From assembly GCA_949948895.1 (NCBI GenBank), contig CATLHE010000003.1:62001-126000 (forward strand): DNA of 64,000 bases, given 5' to 3'. Made by a program: the position numbers and the translations under genes. Positions within the stretch are counted from its first letter, which is position 1, and every line of letters starts with the position of its first letter. The notes below the pieces were generated by a model. That model did not search any database and was not told the origin of the DNA. It was given only the letters and a program-made list of their open reading frames with translations. This stretch comes from an uncultured Christensenella sp. GTDB lineage: Bacteria > Bacillota > Clostridia > Christensenellales > Pumilibacteraceae. This document shows, in pieces, positions 38,772-48,424 of the stretch.

Positions 38772-39782
38772 ATGATGAACGTAGAATATAAAATACCCGT
38801 GGACTATACGCGCGAAAAGAAGCGCGTGACCGTTATCGGTTGCGGAAGATGGGGCTCGTTTTTGGCGTGGTATTCCGATCAGCTCGGGCACAAAGTGACC
38901 GTTTACGGAATAGCGGGCGACCCTACGTACGAAAACTTCGTTATGACGCGCAAAAACGGGTACGTTAAGTTCCCGCAGTCCATCGAACTCACGAGCGACA
39001 TCGTGCGCGCGGTCAAGAATGCCGACGTCATTATCGTCAGCGTGCCGTCGCAGGCGTTCAGAAACGTTATGAAAGAGCTTCGCGCAAAAACCGATACGTC
39101 GGGCAAGTATCTCGTAACTTGCATGAAAGGCGTGGAGATAAGCACGGGCAAGCGTTTGTCGGAGATAGCTATCGAGTTCGGCATGGAGCCGTGGCAGATA
39201 GCGGTGTGGGCTGGACCCGGGCACGTTCAGGAGTTTGTTGTTGGCAATCCCAACTGCATGGTCATAGATTCGTATGAGCGCACGACCATCGAGCGGATAG
39301 TCGAATATTTCAAAAGCCCGCTTATCAGGTTCTATTACGGCAACGATATAATAGGCACCGAGATAGGCGCCGCGGCAAAAAACGTAATGGGCATAGTAGC
39401 GGGCGTGCTCGACGGCATGAACCTTGTGACGCTTAAAGGCGCGCTGATGGCGCGCGGCAGTCGCGAAGTATCGAGGCTCATAGGCAAGCTCGGCGGTAAT
39501 CCGCTGTCCGCTTACGGGCTTTGTCATCTCGGCGATTACGAGACAACGCTGTTCTCGCCGCACAGCCACAACCGTACTTGGGGCGAGAACTACGTAAAAG
39601 GCAAGAAGTTCGAGCTATTGGCGGAGGGCGTGCACACGGCAAGAGCGCTGTCTCTGCTCGCGGATAAGCTCGGCGTGGATATGCCGATAACCTCGGCGGT
39701 CAATACGATGATACTCGAAAAAGTCCCGCCGCGTCAGATAATGGAACAGCTCTTGGAACGAAGTCTCAAAGAGGATATATAA
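38772..39782 (+). CDS. gpsA: Glycerol-3-phosphate dehydrogenase [NAD(P)+]
   Basis: VTVIGCGRWGSFLAWYS, CMKGVEISTGKRLSE, AAKNVMGIVAGVLDG. Confidence 0.92.
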   Translation: MMNVEYKIPVDYTREKKRVTVIGCGRWGSFLAWYSDQLGHKVTVYGIAGDPTYENFVMTRKNGYVKFPQSIELTSDIVRAVKNADVIIVSVPSQAFRNVMKELRAKTDTSGKYLVTCMKGVEISTGKRLSEIAIEFGMEPWQIAVWAGPGHVQEFVVGNPNCMVIDSYERTTIERIVEYFKSPLIRFYYGNDIIGTEIGAAAKNVMGIVAGVLDGMNLVTLKGALMARGSREVSRLIGKLGGNPLSAYGLCHLGDYETTLFSPHSHNRTWGENYVKGKKFELLAEGVHTARALSLLADKLGVDMPITSAVNTMILEKVPPRQIMEQLLERSLKEDI

Positions 39783-39810
39783 GATATATAATAAATAATG
39801 TATAACCGTA

Positions 39811-39848
39811 ACACCGCCCGCAAAGCCGAAAGTTTTGCGGGCGGTGTG
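39811..39848. terminator. Terminator hairpin
   Basis: ACACCGCCCGCAAAgccgaaagTTTTGCGGGCGGTGT. Confidence 0.7.
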
Positions 39849-39888
39849 TTAAATAAATGATAACGCATATATGCGTTGCAATTATTCG

Positions 39889-40456
39889 GGTGCGACCTTA
39901 AATCATCTTCGCGCCACACACGACATAAACAATCTGTGATTGCAAGCTGTGCTTGGCGGTGTGCCGATGAGTCGTGCCGCCCTACGATTTGGTTGCAAGT
40001 GGTTTAGCTTTGCTGTTCTGCGGCGGATCGCCTAGATCCTTCGGCTTCGCCTCAGGATGACAAGCCGAAGGCTTGGTGTCTGTCGTGTGTGGGCGCAGGT
40101 CGTTTGGTTTAGGTTACACCCGAATAATGGCGGCGCATATTGTCACCCATTCGTAGGGAGCGCAGACCTCTGCGCTCCGCAAGCCAAAGGCTTGGCGATT
40201 GTCGTGTATGTGCAGTGGTGATTTGTTTTATGTTACACCCGAATAAGACGAGGCATATCGTCACGCCCTACGGTCGTTTGAAAGTTCGTTACCGTCCTCT
40301 TGTCATTCCGAGCTTGCGAGGAATCTAGGCGATCCGCCGCAATGTTGACACGTAAAACAAACGACAACCCATAAACGTTACCGTTCTTATTCGGGTGGTA
40401 CGCAGAACCATCGATTATGCCCACACACGACAGACGTCAAACATTTGGTTTGATTT
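39889..40456. repeat. Mosaic of interspersed repeats (about 65-bp units in both orientations)
   Basis: ATTCGGGTGYAACC...CACACGACAGACGYCAAGCCTTTGGCTTG units and GGCGGATCGCCTAGATYCTTCGG...CTCAGGATGACA units. Confidence 0.75.
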
Positions 40457-40469
40457 TTTAATTTAGCTA

Positions 40470-40497
40470 TTGACAAACGCTCAAACGGTGGTATAAT
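40470..40497 (+). promoter_or_regulatory. Promoter
   Basis: TTGACA-16-TATAAT. Confidence 0.75.
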
Positions 40498-40575
40498 TAA
40501 GTCAAAGCATACATAAGGCGTATTGTGGGCAACCTCAAAAAGCGCCTGCTTTAATATCTTAATAGGAGAAATGAA

Positions 40576-43443
40576 ATGAAGAAATCAAAGATCGCGCTTG
40601 CGGTCGTGACCACGGCAATACTTGCGACCTCGTCGTCGGGGCTTATCGCGTGCTCAAAAAACACTCCGACTTCCAAACCTCAAAAGGGTGTGTACGAGAT
40701 CACTTTCGACGCGAACAGCGGCGAGTTTGCGGGCGGCGACCGTCAAGTAAAGCTCAAAACCGAAAACGGCGTGCTCGCGTCGTTCCCGTCCGCTCCGACG
40801 CGGGACGACTATTCGTTCGTCGGTTGGACGCTCACTTTCGGCGGCACAGAGACTTTTGCGCTTTCTCACGTGTTCAGCGGCAACCAAACGGTTTATGCCG
40901 TGTGGGAGAGCGGCTCGCAGCCCGGCTCGACTTATACCATCACGATGGACGCCAACGGCGGAACGCTCGTCGGCAGCTCAACACTGACGACGGGAACGGA
41001 CGGCAAGCTAGCCGCGCTTCCCGCAACGCCCACGCACGCGACCGATACGTTTAACGGCTGGTGGACGGCGGCGACGGGCGGACTTCAAGTCACTACTTCG
41101 TACGTGTTCAATAGCAACGGAACGATATACGCGCACTGGACGCCCGCGCAGGCGCAGGAGCACACGATAACGCTCGACGCCAACGGCGGCATGTTTGCGG
41201 GCGGCGCGACGACGACAAGTCTTCTTACTAGCGGTGGCGTTCTCAAAAACCTGCCTACGCCCACGCACGCGACCGATACGTTTAACGGCTGGTGGACGGA
41301 AGCTACGGGCGGCACGCGCGTCACGGCGACCACGGCGTTTAGCGGCGACGATACCATATACGCGCACTGGGAGAGCGGCGGACAGCCGATAGCGCGTCCC
41401 AATACGCTCTCCGTCGGCGGCGTTGAGTACGACCTTACCGATAACAGCAGTCATTCGGAAGACTGGATAGACGGACGCGACCGCGAGTTTATGATCGAGG
41501 GCGTGAGCGTATCGATAGGCGACGAGCTGTCGTTCAAGATCGACGGCGAGCCCGTTACATTCTACGTCGAGGGCGAGAGCAAAGGCATAGACAAGAGCGT
41601 TACGAGCGATCTTTTGAGTTCGGTAAACGCCACAAAGACCTGCTCGCTGCAGATGTATCTCAAGCATTATCCCGCAGGCACAAGTCCCGCATGCTGGACG
41701 CTTTACGCTACCGACGGCTCGACCGAACCCGAGCCGATCCCCGAAACGACGGCGACAGCTATTGTCGGCTCGGAAACCAAAAACATGACGGTAACCAATC
41801 ACGAGCCCGCATTGACCAACGGCTTTATGGACGTAGAGATCGCGCTCACAAACGTTCAGATAGAAGAAGGCGTGTCGGTATCGTTTAAGTACGACGGAAA
41901 CGCCGTGGCGTTCGGTTATTACCAAGGCGACAGCCCCGCGGTAACGGCGACGCTCGCGAGCGGTAAAGCGTCGTCGGTAACGACGCTTGCAAGCGGCAAG
42001 TACAGTTTCTATCTCAAACATTACACCGCGGAAAACAGCGGCGGCGAGCATTGGTACATAATCGCCAAGCTCGACGTAAAGCAATCGGGTCTCATCCAAG
42101 CTTCGGCGCTCACGGCAGACGATTGGTATCTGACGGGCGATATGTGCGGAAACTTCGGCGATCTGTACACCAAGTACCACATGACTAAAGAGACCGACCA
42201 GTATAAAATAGAAGTCGAGCTTCCCGCGTTCACTTCGCTCAAAATAGTAAACGGCACGAAAGCAACGTGGGTGGGCGGATACGACACTTGGGTAGTAGAC
42301 AAAAAGCTCATCACCGACGGATATCTGCTTAAAGGCGACAACCTCACGGTGCTTCAAGCGGGCAAGTACGGGTTCTACTACAAAAAGACGGACGGGCAAG
42401 TGTTTGTCTCGCTCATTACCGAAGAGACTCCCGATCCCACGCCCGCGGCGGCAACCGTCAACGGCATAGCGATGACGCTCAATACCGAGCCGTCCGAAGA
42501 CACGACGATAGCGGAAGAATACATGCTCAAAGGACAGCAGTTCGAAGCGAACACGACGCTCGCGTTCAAGCTCGACGGCGAAGCTGTTGCCGTAAGCTCG
42601 ATAGGCGGCAGTACCGACATAGTCAAAACGGGCAGCACCATCAAGACGGGCGCCAAGAGCGGCAAGTACGACCTCTATCTCAAACACAAGACGGACGGCT
42701 CTTGGGAAGTCTACGGCGAGCGCATAGTAGACCCGAGCGAGATAACAAGACCCGCCGACACCGTAGAGGTCGGCAACGCGTACCTTGTAGGCAAGCTCGA
42801 CGGTTCGGACGCTACGTTCGGCGGCAAGGGCTTTAAGATGGAAGGCAGCGGCGACGTTTATACGATAGAGATGGAGCTTACCACCGAGGATACGTTCAAG
42901 TTCATCTATCAAAAAGACGCTGAAACAGCCGTATGGGTTGGCTCGTTCTCCACGCTCGGCATAGACGAATATATCACGTTTATAGGCAACGACAAAAATA
43001 TCCAAGTCCGCAAAAACGGCACGTATAAGTTCTCCGTGGACTTCTCGACGAAAAAGATCGAGCTCTTGAAAACTCCCGACGGCGAGTTCGTGGTCGATTC
43101 CGACGTCGTGCCCGATAACGGAATAAAAGTCTCGTTCTCTAACGGCGTCACCGTTACGGTAGTGTTTGAGCTTCCCGCTTGGGATCCGCCTATTCCCGAA
43201 GGCACTGTTGCTAAACTGCATATGTGGGGCACGGGCATAACGGGCTTCCCTAAGGATATGAACGGACAAACGCTCGAGCTCGGATTTGCCACGAGCGCAA
43301 TCAACGGTTGGCAGATACAGTTTAAGGGCAACGACGGTCAGATGAAATATTCCGTTAACTTGGATAAGGCATTATTTGTCGACGGCGCAGTGCTTAATTA
43401 CTCGCTTACCGGTTGGAACGGAGCAAACTTTACGGTAGGTTGA
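40576..43443 (+). CDS. InlB B-repeat (Flg_new) lipoprotein with repeated beta-sandwich domains
   Basis: Lipobox GLIACS; YTITMDANGGTL...GWWTAATGG repeats; repeated GEAVAV/YLKH modules. Confidence 0.85.
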   Translation: MKKSKIALAVVTTAILATSSSGLIACSKNTPTSKPQKGVYEITFDANSGEFAGGDRQVKLKTENGVLASFPSAPTRDDYSFVGWTLTFGGTETFALSHVFSGNQTVYAVWESGSQPGSTYTITMDANGGTLVGSSTLTTGTDGKLAALPATPTHATDTFNGWWTAATGGLQVTTSYVFNSNGTIYAHWTPAQAQEHTITLDANGGMFAGGATTTSLLTSGGVLKNLPTPTHATDTFNGWWTEATGGTRVTATTAFSGDDTIYAHWESGGQPIARPNTLSVGGVEYDLTDNSSHSEDWIDGRDREFMIEGVSVSIGDELSFKIDGEPVTFYVEGESKGIDKSVTSDLLSSVNATKTCSLQMYLKHYPAGTSPACWTLYATDGSTEPEPIPETTATAIVGSETKNMTVTNHEPALTNGFMDVEIALTNVQIEEGVSVSFKYDGNAVAFGYYQGDSPAVTATLASGKASSVTTLASGKYSFYLKHYTAENSGGEHWYIIAKLDVKQSGLIQASALTADDWYLTGDMCGNFGDLYTKYHMTKETDQYKIEVELPAFTSLKIVNGTKATWVGGYDTWVVDKKLITDGYLLKGDNLTVLQAGKYGFYYKKTDGQVFVSLITEETPDPTPAAATVNGIAMTLNTEPSEDTTIAEEYMLKGQQFEANTTLAFKLDGEAVAVSSIGGSTDIVKTGSTIKTGAKSGKYDLYLKHKTDGSWEVYGERIVDPSEITRPADTVEVGNAYLVGKLDGSDATFGGKGFKMEGSGDVYTIEMELTTEDTFKFIYQKDAETAVWVGSFSTLGIDEYITFIGNDKNIQVRKNGTYKFSVDFSTKKIELLKTPDGEFVVDSDVVPDNGIKVSFSNGVTVTVVFELPAWDPPIPEGTVAKLHMWGTGITGFPKDMNGQTLELGFATSAINGWQIQFKGNDGQMKYSVNLDKALFVDGAVLNYSLTGWNGANFTVG

Positions 43444-43475
43444 TAAACCGTATCAAGCAATGATATGATCGTTAA

Positions 43476-43507
43476 AGAAAGCGTCTGCATAGGCAGGCGC
43501 TTTCTTG
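43476..43507. terminator. Terminator
   Basis: AAGAAAGCGtctgcataggcagGCGCTTTCTT. Confidence 0.8.
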
Positions 43508-43650
43508 TGTGCCTAAATATTAAAAACTTTTTACGACTTCTTGAGCCGCGCGGCGTATAATTTCGGTGTCGAATAAAATCGAGGAAACGTATTGACAAAT
43601 GCGAAAGCCTGTGCTATACTTTTACCGATAATATAATGAAACAAGGGGAT

Positions 43651-44664
43651 ATGATGAAAAAATCCAAGTTCGCAATGTCCGTTTTGGCTGCGGCGATGTT
43701 TGCCACCGTTGCGGCAGGTCTCGGCGCGTGTTCCAAGGGCGGAACAAACAACGGCAAGCCCAATACCGATCCCGACCCCGGTCCGTCGGGCAAAAGCTAT
43801 ACCATAACGCTCGACGCCAACGGCGGAACGCTTGCGGGCGCGAGCACGGTGGTCACGGGCACGGACGGCAAGATACCCGCGGCTAGCTTTCCCGCAGACC
43901 CCACTCACGCGACCGATACGTTCGGCGGTTGGTGGACTTCCGCTACGGGCGGGAACAGAGTGGACTACACCTATGCGTTTTCTGCGGACAGCACGATATG
44001 GGCGCATTGGACGGCGGGCGGCGGCAACGGCGGCGGGAACGAGAACCCGACCGGCGTTTATACGATAACTTTCCATGCGGGCGACGGCGCGTTCGCGTCG
44101 GGTGAGACGGGCGTGCGTCAGACTATGGACGGCGTGCTCGTCGGCGGTATTCCCACGGTCACTCCGCCCGAGAATAAAAAGCTTTCGGGTTGGTACACTG
44201 CGGCGACGGGCGGCGATCATATAAACGTTGCGGCGCATACGTTTACCGTAGATACCGAGCTTTACGCGCAGTATGAGGATGATAACGGCGGCGGCGAGGT
44301 TAGCGGAGAATCCGTATCTATACGGTATAGCGACGGAGTAGTCAAATTTACCTGCGTAGACATGCCCGACAACACAGGCGTCAATATCTATGCTTGGGAC
44401 GGCGACGAAAATTACTACACGAGCGCGTGGCCCGGAACGGCTATGGACGGCAGTCAAACGGTAGTCGAGGGCTTTTCCTCGCTTTCGGCGTCCAACATTA
44501 CGCATTATATAATCAATTTCTCCACCAACGGAGAGGATACAAACCAGACGAACGACGGCGCGTTTTCTTTCTCCGGCGGGCATGAGTACATTTTCACGTT
44601 TGATGGTTGGATAGACGGAGAATGGGGCAAGTTTAAGGTTAAGGTAACGGAAAAGGCTTTGTAA
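43651..44664 (+). CDS. InlB B-repeat lipoprotein with C-terminal CBM26-like domain
   Basis: Lipobox GLGACS; YTITLDANGGTLAG; GVNIYAWDGDENYYTSAWPGTAM...YIINFSTN. Confidence 0.82.
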   Translation: MMKKSKFAMSVLAAAMFATVAAGLGACSKGGTNNGKPNTDPDPGPSGKSYTITLDANGGTLAGASTVVTGTDGKIPAASFPADPTHATDTFGGWWTSATGGNRVDYTYAFSADSTIWAHWTAGGGNGGGNENPTGVYTITFHAGDGAFASGETGVRQTMDGVLVGGIPTVTPPENKKLSGWYTAATGGDHINVAAHTFTVDTELYAQYEDDNGGGEVSGESVSIRYSDGVVKFTCVDMPDNTGVNIYAWDGDENYYTSAWPGTAMDGSQTVVEGFSSLSASNITHYIINFSTNGEDTNQTNDGAFSFSGGHEYIFTFDGWIDGEWGKFKVKVTEKAL

Positions 44665-44677
44665 TCGACATAATAAC

Positions 44678-44712
44678 AAAAAAAGCGATCTCACTCGGAG
44701 ACCGCTTTTTTT
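44678..44712. terminator. Terminator
   Basis: AAAAAAAGCGATCTCactcgGAGACCGCTTTTTTT. Confidence 0.8.
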
Positions 44713-44747
44713 GTTGCTTTTGTGTATGTAGCGTATACGTTTTTATA

Positions 44748-44924
44748 TTAGCAGCAGCATTTATCTCTGCCGCCGCAGCAGCAGTTCATGATAATGTAGA
44801 GCAGAATAAGATCCTGGCAGTCGCAGCCCTTTTTGCAGCCGCAGCCGCAATCGTTGCCGCCGCAGCAGCAGCAAAGTAAAAGCAGCAAGAAAATGTCGTT
44901 GCAGCCTCCGCACCCGTTAAACAT
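44748..44924 (-). CDS. 58-aa cysteine-rich peptide (17 Cys), missing from ORF track
   Basis: MFNGCGGCNDIFLLLLLCCCCGGNDCGCGCKKGCDCQDLILLYIIMNCCCGGRDKCCC; minus-strand SD AAGGAGG 7 nt before ATG. Confidence 0.8.
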   Translation of the reverse strand: MFNGCGGCNDIFLLLLLCCCCGGNDCGCGCKKGCDCQDLILLYIIMNCCCGGRDKCCC

Positions 44925-45409
44925 AGCGTATCCTCCTTTTTCGATTTTTTTGTTTTTCCGTTTCGGCGTAGCGCGCCCGCGCAGCGCGCTTTCGCCGTTT
45001 CGGATTGCTTGGTGTTTCTTTTGTAAGACCGTGCCACGTCTAATTTCAGTGTATGGGATTTTCGGCGGGGTGTGATAGATTTTTTGGATAGGGAATAAAT
45101 ATTTTTTTGTCGGCGCATTTGGGCGTCTTTGACCTTTGCCGCTTTTAGTTGCGTAAAAAAAAACGATGTGTTATACTATGAATACCGTTTGCGTACGGAG
45201 CGGAAATCTCGGTTGAACACGCCCCGTAAAATGCTGTCGAATAAAGTTATCGCGACAGCCGACCGCAACGGTAATAAGGTCGTACAAATAAACGGAATGC
45301 CGCAGGCGTAGGGCACCGATACGGGTCTAAACGCAAAAGCGGCGGTCGGTAAGAGTATGACCGCAATGCCCGAGGGCTATTATTTTAAAGTCCATCGGAA
45401 GGAGTAGAT

Positions 45410-46162
45410 ATGAAAATACAAACGCGTTCTATCACGCTTGCCGCCACGATGGCGGCGTTGTGTTGCGCCACCTACATGATACCGTTCGTGTTTTTTATAC
45501 CCGTGACGGTAGCCGCGACTACGCTGTCTTTGGGACTGACCGTTTTCGTGGGGCTCGCGTTCGGGGCGATAAGCGTCGCTTACAGTTTCCTGTTTCCCAC
45601 GGGGCTCGTGGCTACGGCGTTCGTTCAAGCGCCGTATATAGCTATACTGCCGCGCGTTATCGCGGCTATGGGCGCGTTCGGCATATACAAACTGATAACG
45701 TATTTTTTAAAGCCGCAAAAAAAATCGACGCGCGCGGCGGCGATATCTGTATCGGCGGCGACGGGGAGCATACTCAATACCGCGCTCGTCGTGGGTATGA
45801 TGGTGCTTATCATGCCCACCCTTTCCGACGGCAGTCAGACCGTTTTGGTCTACTCGATAGAGCTTATTATCCGCGGCGCGATAGAATGCGTGTGCATGGC
45901 GCTACTCACGCCGCCTATAACGTTGACGCTCGAAAAAGCCGTTCTGCACCGTGGCGCAAAAAAGCCGACTAAGCCCGCCTTGATCTCCGACGGAGGCGAA
46001 ACTACGACGGACGGCGCGGACAACGCGGAGTTGCAAGTACAAAGAAACGAAGCGGAAGTTGCGGACGATATGGACGTTGCGGGTATGGATACCGCGTGCA
46101 AAACAGACGGCGCGCCCGCCGCCAAAGCAAACGGCGGCGATCGGGACGACGGAGGACGATAA
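45410..46162 (+). CDS. ECF transporter S component, probably for pantothenate or a related vitamin
   Basis: ITLAATMAALCCATYMIPFVFF, multiple TM helices, adjacent to coaX. Confidence 0.75.
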   Translation: MKIQTRSITLAATMAALCCATYMIPFVFFIPVTVAATTLSLGLTVFVGLAFGAISVAYSFLFPTGLVATAFVQAPYIAILPRVIAAMGAFGIYKLITYFLKPQKKSTRAAAISVSAATGSILNTALVVGMMVLIMPTLSDGSQTVLVYSIELIIRGAIECVCMALLTPPITLTLEKAVLHRGAKKPTKPALISDGGETTTDGADNAELQVQRNEAEVADDMDVAGMDTACKTDGAPAAKANGGDRDDGGR

Positions 46163-46960
46163 ATGGTAATAGTTTTCGATATAGGCAATTCCAATATAAA
46201 GATGGGCGTGTTCGACGGCGACGAACTCATCGATACGCTCAGGCTCGCTTCGGGAAATAAAACGGGCGACGAGTATTGGCTTTTGATAAAGGACATGCTC
46301 GGGCTTAAAAATATAAAGGCAAACGACGTTACTGGCGCTATAATAAGCTCGGTCAGCCCCAACCTCAATTACACATTCGAGCATATGGTTGAAACGTATC
46401 TCGGCGTAAAACCCATGATAGTGGGCGCGGGGCTCAAAACGGGCGTAAGTATAAGATACGACAACCCGAAGGAACTTGGCAGCGATCGAGTCGCCGACTG
46501 CGTCGCGGCGCACAGGCTGTACGGCGGACCGTGCATAGTGGTCGACTGCGGCACGGCGACTACGTTCAACGTCGTGACTGCCGAAGGCGAGATATTGGGC
46601 GGAGCTATATCGTTCGGTCTGAAGTCTGCCGCGGAATCGCTGTTTGCGTCCACGGCGAGACTGCCGAAAGTGGAGCTGCCCATACCGACTTCGGTCGTGG
46701 GCAAGACCACTATCACCAATTTGCAGTCGGGCATAGTGTTCGGGTACTCGGGTATGATCGAATCGATGGTCGCGAGGATAAAAAAAGAAACGGGGCTATC
46801 GGGCGCAAAAACGATAGCGACGGGCGGTATAGCCGACGTAGTCAACCGTTGCGCGCCCGTGTTCGACGTCGTGGACAGGACGCTCACGCTAAGAGGACTC
46901 AATATAATTTATAAGCTCAATATGGATAAACGCTCGGTTTCGGGAGGAAAGACCAAATGA
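46163..46960 (+). CDS. coaX: Type III pantothenate kinase
   Basis: VIVFDIGNSNIKMGVFDGD, DNPKELGSDRVADCVAAH, VVDCGTATTFNVV. Confidence 0.96.
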   Translation: MVIVFDIGNSNIKMGVFDGDELIDTLRLASGNKTGDEYWLLIKDMLGLKNIKANDVTGAIISSVSPNLNYTFEHMVETYLGVKPMIVGAGLKTGVSIRYDNPKELGSDRVADCVAAHRLYGGPCIVVDCGTATTFNVVTAEGEILGGAISFGLKSAAESLFASTARLPKVELPIPTSVVGKTTITNLQSGIVFGYSGMIESMVARIKKETGLSGAKTIATGGIADVVNRCAPVFDVVDRTLTLRGLNIIYKLNMDKRSVSGGKTK

Positions 46961-48231
46961 AAAAAAGAAAGATAGCGATAATGGGCTTCGGCACGGTGGG
47001 CGGCGGAGCGTACGATATCCTCACGAAAAACCGCGAGTATATCAAAGCTACGCAAGGGCTTGATATAGAGGTCAAGTATATACTCGACCGCAGCGACGCG
47101 CCGCTTAAAAAGCACGGCGTAGACCCGTCGCTGTTTTGCCCGTCGGCGGACGCGCTTGCCGCCGATCCCGAAGTGGAGCTCGTAATAGAGACGATGGGCG
47201 GGGTCGAGCCCGCGCGCGGGTTTATCGTAAAAATGTTAGAGGCGGGCAAGTCGGTCGTCACCGCCAATAAAGAACTTCTCGCCAAGTCGTGGGCTCAGCT
47301 CGAACCGATAGCCAAAGCTCACGATTGCGGTCTGTTTTTCGAGGCGAGCTGCGTGGGCGGCGTGCCCGTCATACGCGCGCTCGGCGAGAGCTTTCAGGGC
47401 GATAAAGTGCAGGCGGTGTACGGCATAATAAACGGCACGACCAATTTCATACTCAGTAAGATGAGCAAGGAAGGCTTGAGTTACGCCGACGCGTTGGCGG
47501 AAGCGCAGAGGTTGGGTTTTGCCGAAGCCGATCCCGTATCGGACGTAGGCGGTTACGACGCGGCGTACAAACTGTCCATTCTCGCGTCGCTGGCGTTTCA
47601 TACCTGCGTGCCGTATGCGGACATTTTCAGAGAGGGCATAGAAAGCGTCACGGCAAACGACATAAAAAACGCGCACGAGCTTGGCTACGAGATCAAGCTC
47701 TTGGCGATAGGCAAGCGCGACGGTAACGATATAGAAGCGCGGGTGCATCCCGCATTCGTGCCTATGGACCACCCGCTCGCGTCGGTAAGCGGCGCGTTCA
47801 ACGCGGTGTATCTTACGGGCGATCATGTGGGCGATCTCATGTTTTACGGCGCGGGCGCGGGCGCGCATCCTACGGGCAGCGCGATAGTGTCCGACGTCAT
47901 AAAGGCGCTCGGCGGTAGCCCCAAGTACTGCGACTTTGACAACAGCGGCAAGCTCGATAAAAAATTGAACTTTGTCGGGGACTTCGTCAGCGGATATTAT
48001 ATCTGCGTCACGGTGGACGACAAGCCGGGCGTGCTCAGCCGTCTTGCCACGGTCTTGGGCGATAACTCCGTCAGCATAAAAGCGGCGATGCAAGTCCCGA
48101 GCGCGGCGGATACCGCGACGGTTGTATTCCTCACGCACCGCGCGCACGAAAAATCGGTAATGAAGTCGTTAGAGACGATAGGGCGGCTTGCGGCGGTCAA
48201 GAGCATAGACTCGATGATACGCGTGCTTTGA
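46957..48231 (+). CDS. hom: Homoserine dehydrogenase with C-terminal ACT domain
   Basis: IAIMGFGTVGGGAYDIL, GIINGTTNFILSKM, GFAEADPVSDVGGYDAAYKLSILASLAF. Confidence 0.96.
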   Translation: MKKRKIAIMGFGTVGGGAYDILTKNREYIKATQGLDIEVKYILDRSDAPLKKHGVDPSLFCPSADALAADPEVELVIETMGGVEPARGFIVKMLEAGKSVVTANKELLAKSWAQLEPIAKAHDCGLFFEASCVGGVPVIRALGESFQGDKVQAVYGIINGTTNFILSKMSKEGLSYADALAEAQRLGFAEADPVSDVGGYDAAYKLSILASLAFHTCVPYADIFREGIESVTANDIKNAHELGYEIKLLAIGKRDGNDIEARVHPAFVPMDHPLASVSGAFNAVYLTGDHVGDLMFYGAGAGAHPTGSAIVSDVIKALGGSPKYCDFDNSGKLDKKLNFVGDFVSGYYICVTVDDKPGVLSRLATVLGDNSVSIKAAMQVPSAADTATVVFLTHRAHEKSVMKSLETIGRLAAVKSIDSMIRVL

Positions 48232-48342
48232 TATCGGAGCGGCGCTGTCCCGATACATATTAAACGAACGCATTTCTCATAATATTAACGTGGCGCGGCG
48301 TGCCTTCGGCTTACCCAAAGTATTTTGGATAAGTGCATTAAA

Positions 48343-48402
48343 ATGTTTGACAAATTTTTCGCCGAATAGTATACTTTTAGAGTATATGTTTACTTATACT
48401 CT
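48343..48402 (+). promoter_or_regulatory. Promoter with inverted repeat at the predicted TSS
   Basis: TTGACA-17-TATACT; AGAGTATA-tgtttact-TATACTCT at 48379-48402. Confidence 0.65.
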
Positions 48403-48424
48403 CGATTAGGAGAATATCGACTAA

